DNA of 64,000 bases from positions 5,804,383-5,868,382 of the forward strand of contig OW804098.1 of the NCBI GenBank assembly GCA_942159475.1, in the 5' to 3' direction. The notes below the pieces were generated by a model. The model had not been told where the DNA came from. It saw nothing but the letters and a program-made list of their open reading frames with translations, and did no database searches. Position numbers and translations under genes: made by a program. The DNA comes from Sthenelais limicola. Its lineage: Eukaryota; Annelida; Polychaeta; Phyllodocida; Sigalionidae. How positions within the stretch are numbered: the first letter of the stretch is position 1; each line of letters opens with the position of its first letter. Shown one piece after another: positions 58,375-64,000 of the stretch.

Positions 58375-59901
58375 ATGTATCATTTCAGTAAGATGAACCT
58401 CAAATATAATTTGTTACTAGCATGTATTGCCTGTTTCACCTTATATATCATTATTTGGCAATCATTAACAATGAAAAGAGAAATTGCTGCAAGTGACCCT
58501 TGTGTTTTTCATGTGGAACTTTGTTGGTTGAGGGATATCATTGGTGCAAAAGTTGCCTTTGACTTGAACCTGAGTCAAAGTAAGGGCATATATGATTTCA
58601 CCCAACTGTACAAATACAAGGATTTGAGTTTGATCACCAACACATTGTTCCATGAACCACTAAAAAATCGCTCTGAAGGTGCTATGCTAAATCATATAAG
58701 AAAGAGACATAAAAAATATTTCTTGAAATATAATCTTCCAATAATTAAACAAGTGGGAACCAGCATTGCAGACTACCAGGGGAGGAACTGTTCTTTTAAC
58801 TACAACCAACACTTTAGCTATTCCTATTGGATCTCATCCAGTGGACAAAATGTTAATGTTCATCTCAAGGAATCTGTCATGTCACATCTTTCTAAAAATC
58901 TCAGACCTAATTTTTTATTTGGTCTGATAAAAACAGCAAGGACACAGAAAGAATGTCGTTGGAAAAACTTTAATCGTAATACCCGAGTTTATGGATTTGT
59001 ATGTGTGGTATATGAAAGGAATTTCAGTATTGAAATACAAGCTGCACATATGGATATAACCAGTAAACGTATAGATTGTAAAAACTATAGGCAATATACT
59101 GTAGTTCTTATGCTTAAAAAAGAACATATCCCAACCCTTATTATGAACCAACTGGAGAAAAACTTGGATGAATTGGCACTCAAAGAATCAGAAAACTGTT
59201 CAGTGTCAAAGCATACCAATCCCTATTCTCCATGTTACTGGATGAAGAAGGGTCAATGGTACTGGTTCTGTAACAGATGTTTCTATAGGTATAAACTCAC
59301 ACAAAAACAGGAAGACTGCCTTGCCGAATACTCAGTCACACTGATGGGAGACTCCCATATAAGAGGCAAATTTGTCGCCTTGAAATCCTTCAAATTTAAA
59401 AAAATTGTTAAAATAGATGTCGTTTTTGCAATGCACCTTGTAGCCCAAATACAGGAATGGTGGCAAAAAGAGGCTGGAAAACACAAAGGTAGAGATGCTA
59501 CAAATATTTTAGTTTTGAACACTGGTCAGCATGATCTTTCGTTTCTTGGTCCAATATATTATATTTCTTTTATGGATGAAGTTTTCAAGTTGATACAAAG
59601 AATCCTTAAACATTCAAGAATCAAAATATTTTGGATTCAAATTACCCCAATTGAACTCTGGTATAAGATTGATGCAGCCAGAAACAATAGAGTGATACAT
59701 GCTCTCAATGATTGGACAGACCATGAGCTAAGAAAAATGGACATAGACGTAATCTCAGCTTACGATATAATGATTTTCATGCCAGGATATACCACAGACG
59801 GTGCTCATCAATTGTACACAACTAAAGAATATATTACAGGTGAAGCCCGTGTTGGAAGGGCCATCTTATTTTCATTAATACAGAAGATGTGTCCAATATG
59901 A
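58375..59901 (+). CDS. Type II membrane SGNH/PC-esterase protein, NXPE-like
   Basis: 508 codons, intact. Residues ~9-28 are a signal anchor; the ATG at 58393 (Met7) is an alternative start. The middle part (~130-250) is a beta-rich region with paired cysteines, in the position of the Ig/filamin-like region of NXPE proteins. Then comes 'CYWMKKGQWYWFCNRCFYRY' (~287-306), a Trp/Cys motif of the kind that precedes PC-esterase domains. The SGNH esterase blocks follow: 'LMGDSHIRG' with Ser327, 'LNTGQHD' at 381-387, and 'DGAH' with Asp475 and His478 as the probable catalytic pair. Relatives are Golgi/secretory acyl-esterase-fold proteins, probably acting on glycans. AATAAA at 59943-59948 ends the transcript 42 bp after the stop. 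The coding region is one exon behind a splice acceptor at 58187. Substrate unknown. Confidence 0.8.
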   Translation: MYHFSKMNLKYNLLLACIACFTLYIIIWQSLTMKREIAASDPCVFHVELCWLRDIIGAKVAFDLNLSQSKGIYDFTQLYKYKDLSLITNTLFHEPLKNRSEGAMLNHIRKRHKKYFLKYNLPIIKQVGTSIADYQGRNCSFNYNQHFSYSYWISSSGQNVNVHLKESVMSHLSKNLRPNFLFGLIKTARTQKECRWKNFNRNTRVYGFVCVVYERNFSIEIQAAHMDITSKRIDCKNYRQYTVVLMLKKEHIPTLIMNQLEKNLDELALKESENCSVSKHTNPYSPCYWMKKGQWYWFCNRCFYRYKLTQKQEDCLAEYSVTLMGDSHIRGKFVALKSFKFKKIVKIDVVFAMHLVAQIQEWWQKEAGKHKGRDATNILVLNTGQHDLSFLGPIYYISFMDEVFKLIQRILKHSRIKIFWIQITPIELWYKIDAARNNRVIHALNDWTDHELRKMDIDVISAYDIMIFMPGYTTDGAHQLYTTKEYITGEARVGRAILFSLIQKMCPI

Positions 59902-59942
59902 AGTTTACTAATACTAATTGCAATGAAAATTTCAGTTGTTCC

Positions 59943-59948
59943 AATAAA
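59943..59948 (+). terminator. Polyadenylation signal of the NXPE-like gene
   Basis: AATAAA, 42 bp after the stop codon, followed by T-rich sequence. Confidence 0.6.
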
Positions 59949-60099
59949 TATTTTAACATTTACAGGTCTTTATTTTTCCCAAGTGGGTTTTACCACGTGA
60001 TTTGTGTAAGGTTTATAATATTGGACATGGCTATGGAATAAAGGCTTTTTCTTCTGTTGGATTTACGTCCTAGTTGACTCCACGTTATTCTGTATAGCT

Positions 60100-60452
60100 T
60101 TATATAATAATTGCTCCAGAATCGTACCCGGCATTTTGGTTAGTTAGCCATGACGGGTTAAATTGTGTATGATAGTCATCAGTGATCTGAAATCTGTCTG
60201 ATCTATTTATTATTCTAAGTGAGCGGTTTTGGAGGACTTGTAGGAATTGGAGTTTAGATTTTGGTGCAGAGTCATAGAATATATCTGATTGGTCTAAAAG
60301 AGGAAGAATGGTTGTTTTGTAGACTTGAGAGCTAAGGTTTACATTTAGCCTGCTCCTGAGATGCTTAAAAAGCCATAACTTGTGTGACACTTTCTTTCTA
60401 ATGTTTAGAAGATGTTTGTTAAAAGGAAGGGCACCGTCGAGGACATATAATC
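60100..60452 (-). pseudogene. Minus-strand LINE RT thumb fragment
   Basis: The frame reads 'LYVLDGALPFNKHLLNIRKK', then 'KTTILPLLDQSDIFYDSAPK' and 'LQFLQVLQNRSLRI', the region after RT motif C in LINEs. It lies just downstream of the NXPE-like gene, in the opposite orientation. Confidence 0.7.
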
Positions 60453-61366
60453 ATAATTGAGCAGATACAATATGGGCACTGAATGTAAGCAAAAACTGAT
60501 ATAATTCATTTTAAATTGGTCTCAAATGAGGGGAAATCTTGATTTATATGGGAATTCTTCAATTGACCTTGATGAATACTGTTTCTTAAAAGGGAAAACA
60601 ATTCTAAGCTATTTTTTTTTTCACAGGTGGTCATCTTTAGCAAATATCATGACAATATGATGAGAACCCTACTAGAGATTCAATTTTTCCCAGCGAGCAT
60701 TCCATTCTTTATTGTATTCTTTCATTTAACATTACACTTTATGACAGGCACTGTAAATGTAACATGGAAATAAAAATCTGTTATTTCACATTACATTTCC
60801 TTTCAGGTTGTGGCTGAAAAATGTGGGTTGTCATAGGAGAAAAACCTAAAAACCAAATGAATCTTAATCCATTCTGGTGTGAAATTATAAGGAAATATAT
60901 AATATCCTGACATGTCTATCAGACTATCCTAAAGTTGTACGGTTATATAACTATTCTATCTACTAAAAAACTCATGAAGCTTAGACTTGTCAATGTTTCA
61001 TGAGAATTGCCCACATTGAATGTTGAAAATTAGAATTGTACAATGAGAAATTGACACAATATATGAAAGGTTGGAAATAAAAGTCTTCATATATGGACAA
61101 AATTAGGCCTAGACAGGGGTTATTGACAAAGATTGATGATGTAGGTTCATACTAGATAGAGATAGGACTATCATGGACATTCCCTGCCAAACAAGGCTGG
61201 ATGATGGCCCAAACCTATTATATGCCATACCAAGCTCAGCAAAATCTCAGTAGAAAATCACCTGATATGCAAGGTTACGAGCCAAAGTAAAGAATAGAGC
61301 TTGGCTGGAACAGAATAACTATTGGAAATTCAATGTTCAATGGTGAGTTTTGAGGAGGATGAGGAA
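60453..61366. other. AT-rich non-coding stretch
   Basis: No gene or named repeat seen. Confidence 0.4.
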
Positions 61367-61515
61367 GGTCACTACAGCCGAGTGGTCTAAAGCACTGGAT
61401 CAGCAAGGTGGCATGCTGTGGGTTCGAACCCAGGTGCAGACACATACAATTTCAGGTCTTCCCCCAGGTACTAGAGGTGGTGATCTAGTCCTGGTAAAAA
61501 TGTAAAAATAAATCT
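61367..61515 (+). mobile_element. tRNA-derived SINE candidate
   Basis: 61367-61441 looks like a tRNA-Ser/Leu relative: A-box-like 'cagccgagtggtctaaagc' and a perfect B box 'ggttcgaacc' (61421-61430). The acceptor, anticodon and T stems pair poorly, so it is not a working tRNA. A ~70-bp unrelated body and an A-rich end ('aaaaatgtaaaaataaa') follow, the usual SINE layout. Confidence 0.55.
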
Positions 61516-62149
61516 ACTGCAGATAATATCATGAATTATTTTTAGTTGGCAAAGAAAATCACACAAAAAAATGTACTCAGGCTTTATTGCAAAGCCATGT
61601 ACTTCAACTGCTCTATATTTGTCAGTGTAACTAATACTGGATATTATATTGGGTTAAAAGGATTTGGTATTTTATTATAGTTCAAAGTATTGTCTTGATT
61701 GGTTATAATAGTATACTTTCAAAGGAAGAAGTGTGTCGCTCTGCGAAATTGTTCTTGATATAAAATCTGTTTGAAAAATACCCAAATTATTATTAGGGTC
61801 AGTTTTTTCAAGTGTGCTGTTTTACTATTTTGGGATCTGGGAAAGGGGAGAAATTTAGAATACCTTGAATATATTTTTTTGGCCTTGGGTCATAATATAC
61901 TGGTGTTGACATTCTAGGAAAATTTTATTCCAACAAATTCGGCCCTGTGGTTGTCTTCTTATGTCACTTTTTCATTTCCTCTTTTATACAGTCACACGTG
62001 AAATCCCAAATTTGTTGGAAAAATATTGAAATCATTCAATTTAACTGAAGGGAATGGCTTGTAAAACCTATAAATTGTATGGTTGATACTTATATTGGCA
62101 CAAATAAGCATTTATTATTACTTTCAATCCAAAACTACTGCAGAATATA
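61516..62149. other. AT-rich non-coding stretch before the satellite
   Basis: No gene. A segment near 61993-62010 ('cacacgtgaaatccc') looks like an inverted satellite-core motif. Confidence 0.35.
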
Positions 62150-63112
62150 TATATTTTGGCCACTTATATTGTGCCTAGGGGAGGAATTTCATGTGTGAAA
62201 CACAATAATACATCAATTGAACAACCTTTATGGAATAAAAATACCTTCATTTGGCTTCAAATCATTACAAACGGAACCAAAATTAATTTCTAATTACTTT
62301 AAACCTAAAGAGAAAGCCCAAGATTTATATTTTGGGCCACACTCTGTCATGATTATTGAAGGGATTTCATGCGTTACTATGTTGGAAAACACAATACTAA
62401 TTTAGTTGAAGTGTCTTTCTGAAATAAGATTGGTATCAACTTGCTTTATATCATCTGAAATGGAATAACAACTAGTTTATAATGACTTTTACTTCAAAGA
62501 AACAACTATAAATATATTTTTGGCCATCCTATATCAAGATCATTAATGGAATTTCATGCGTTATTCTATAAATCCACACAATATTAATTTAGTTGAACAA
62601 CCTTTATGAAATAAAAAGTATCATCCCAGTGCTTTAAATAATTACTAATGGCATCATGATTAATGCATAATTCTTTTCAACCCAAAGAAAGAGCCCAAGA
62701 TGTATATTTTGGGCCACACTCTGTCATGATTATTGAAGGGATTTCATGCGTTACTATGTTGGAAAACACAATACTAATTTAGTTGAACAAGCCTCATGAA
62801 TTAAAAATAGCATCAACTTGTTTTAAATCATTTCAAATGGAATCGAAACTAATAGATAATGACTTTCAGTCCAATAAAACAGCTGAAAATATATATTAGG
62901 CCAGCCTTTGTTGAATCATTGAAGGGATTTCATGCGTTACTGTTTAAATCAACACAATAATAATTCAGTTGAACAGCCTACATGTAAGTAAATTCCTCAT
63001 TACTTTGCTATAAATATTCGAAATGAGATCAAAATTAATACATTTTACATTTATCTTAAAGAGAGAGCCTAAGATATAAATTTTGGGCCACCCTATGTCA
63101 TGGTTATGGATG
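62150..63112 (+). repeat. ~187-bp satellite, about five units with a 377-bp dimeric order
   Basis: The core 'g(g/a)atttcatgcgttact' recurs at 62183 (variant), 62361, 62548, 62738 and 62924, with a truncated unit at 63112; spacings are 178, 187, 190, 186 and 188. Units at 62361 and 62738 are almost identical over their shared core (gtcatgattattgaa ... aatttagttgaa), more so than neighbours, indicating a two-unit higher-order repeat. Every unit also holds a 'ttggcca'/'ttgggcca' box. No coding capacity. Confidence 0.85.
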
Positions 63113-63673
63113 GGATACCGAAGAAGAGCAAGTTTATTTGTCGGAGGCACACACTATTGCCAATGCTGCTAGGACTGTTTATAAATTAAATGCACGACCT
63201 AAGGGATTTGCAGTAATCATTGACGGCGAAACATACAACCGTGACAATTTCGATAATCTGGGATTACGCGTGAGAATGCCTCCACGATTGAGACCACCGA
63301 TGGGGTGGTGTTCCAGGGCCACATGAGCCCATTCTCAAACATGTACGCATGTCAAATCGTTTTTGATGACATAATAGCCAACTCGGCAGAGCAGCTATAC
63401 CAAACTCGTAAAGCCCTTTTGTCAGGAGCGGACCAATCTCTAACTGACAGAATCAAATCGGTTAAAAACCCCTATGTAGCCAAGAGGCTCGCAAACCAGA
63501 TTCCAGAATCAGTGAACTGGACTGAAGATATTGCGCAGGAAACACTTCTAGATTGCATGCGGCTGAAGTTTAAACAAAACCCAAACCTAGCTACACTTCT
63601 GAAGAATTACACAACCGACGCGACCTTCTATGAGGCCACACTCGATCCCTACTACGGACGCGCCTGGCCTTAG
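63113..63673 (+). pseudogene. 5'-truncated retrotransposon ORF1 C-terminus with NADAR domain (one frameshift)
   Basis: The coding similarity begins abruptly at the satellite edge. The first frame gives the end of an ORF1-type C-terminal region ('GFAVIIDGETYNRDNFDNLG'). Near 63285 the frame shifts, and from before 63305 to the TAG at 63671-63673 it gives a NADAR domain: 'FQGHMSPFSNMY', 'NSAEQLYQTRKALL' with the conserved Glu, and 'DPYYGRAW' at the end in place of the usual D-x-W-G-x-G. The order ORF1 C-terminus, linker, NADAR is the same as in the protein at 31.7-33.6 kb, though the sequences are clearly diverged. The truncation looks like a 5'-truncated retroposition into satellite DNA. The TTG at 63138 and ATG at 63305 are not real starts. 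Confidence 0.72.
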
Positions 63674-63775
63674 CAAGGACCAAATAAAGGACTACAAAAA
63701 CATCGGTGGTAAATTACTCTCCAAGCTCAGATCTGAACTGTGAATTCTCTAAATACCCAGTATTATTTTCTCATC

Positions 63776-64000
63776 ATGCCGCGCTTTGAAATTCTCTTAA
63801 TAGGGGACTCCAGAGTGCGAAACTGGGAAGTGCCTTTGCAAGCGCTTTTGAGAGAACACAAATGTTATGACATAAACCTAACATGCCTCCCACTCCCAGG
63901 CGCCCGGCTCAGGGACATTGCCACTGAAGCTTACAAAAGATTTTGGGTTCGCCAATATGATCTATGTTATGTTCAGGCAGGCATAAATGAGCTAACTGAA
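63776..64000 (+). CDS. SGNH-hydrolase-type ORF of the retroelement (3' cut by the window)
   Basis: 75 codons from ATG 63776, still open at the window end and 102 bp after the NADAR stop. 'ILLIGDSRVRNW' is SGNH block I with the nucleophile Ser12, 'PLPGARLRDI' is block II with its Gly, and 'VQAGINEL' matches block III (G-x-N). This fold hydrolyses esters; esterase-like ORFs or domains are known next to or within ORF1 of CR1/L2-type LINEs. The same strand, short spacing and position after an ORF1-like frame indicate that it is part of the same mobile element. The Asp/His block V lies outside the window. Confidence 0.65.
   Translation, partial: MPRFEILLIGDSRVRNWEVPLQALLREHKCYDINLTCLPLPGARLRDIATEAYKRFWVRQYDLCYVQAGINELTE

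Noticed and set aside
61367..61441. Functional tRNA-Leu/Ser gene
   Set aside because: Acceptor, anticodon and T stems do not pair well despite good A/B boxes; better explained as a SINE head.
1..64000. CRISPR array or bacterial operons
   Set aside because: No regularly spaced short direct repeats with unique spacers, and no Shine-Dalgarno-led gene clusters; the tandem repeats seen are mini- and satellite DNA.

Overview
The window looks like a piece of an animal (metazoan) nuclear genome, probably a marine invertebrate. There are no bacterial operons. Two protein genes have their whole coding region in one exon behind a 3' splice site. Almost everything else is mobile-element debris: non-LTR retrotransposons (LINEs), DIRS-type tyrosine-recombinase retroelements, an envelope-bearing LTR element, a MITE pair, SINE-like tRNA derivatives, minisatellites and a satellite. 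The sequence is AT-rich with short GC-rich islands. The phylum cannot be fixed from the sequence alone; a lophotrochozoan or invertebrate deuterostome would fit the mix.

Layout. 1-2.9 kb: 3' end of an envelope-bearing LTR retroelement, with env-like remnants, a polypurine tract and a putative LTR. 2.9-7.5 kb: a broken L1/Tx1-like LINE split by two MITEs. 9.9-20.1 kb: a nested stack of elements. It starts with a gag-like gene, followed by a LINE with a chimeric reverse transcriptase (RT) that is interrupted by a minus-strand LTR retrotransposon (13073-16118). After these come a second LINE and the gag/RT of a DIRS-like element. 20.1-21.8 kb: LINE fragments. 22.8-23.3 kb: a tyrosine-recombinase fragment abutting an envelope-tail fragment. 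24.3-29.5 kb: segments A (953 bp) and B (484 bp) arranged A ... B-A-B. 29.8-31.3 kb: an intact GT61 glycosyltransferase gene. 31.7-34.6 kb: a retroposon-like unit encoding an ORF1-type protein with a C-terminal NADAR domain plus a small basic protein. 35-44 kb: minisatellite, dispersed repeats and decayed LINEs. 44.7-48.2 kb: a minus-strand CR1/Jockey-type LINE and a minus-strand DIRS-like RT. 49.5-57 kb: pyrimidine/purine tracts, a repeat pair, a hammerhead-like motif and LINE fragments. 58.2-59.9 kb: an intact type II membrane protein with an SGNH/PC-esterase (NXPE-like) domain. 60-64 kb: LINE and SINE fragments and a ~187-bp satellite, then a second NADAR-encoding retroelement followed by an SGNH-hydrolase ORF that runs off the window.

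The two host genes (GT61 and NXPE-like) both encode predicted secretory-pathway type II membrane enzymes, so glycan transfer and glycan acyl modification are their likely trades; nothing shows that they act together. The most unusual signal is that a NADAR domain (an NAD/ADP-ribose N-glycosidase fold) is fused at two separate loci to the end of an ORF1-like retrotransposon protein through a similar linker, once followed by an SGNH hydrolase ORF.
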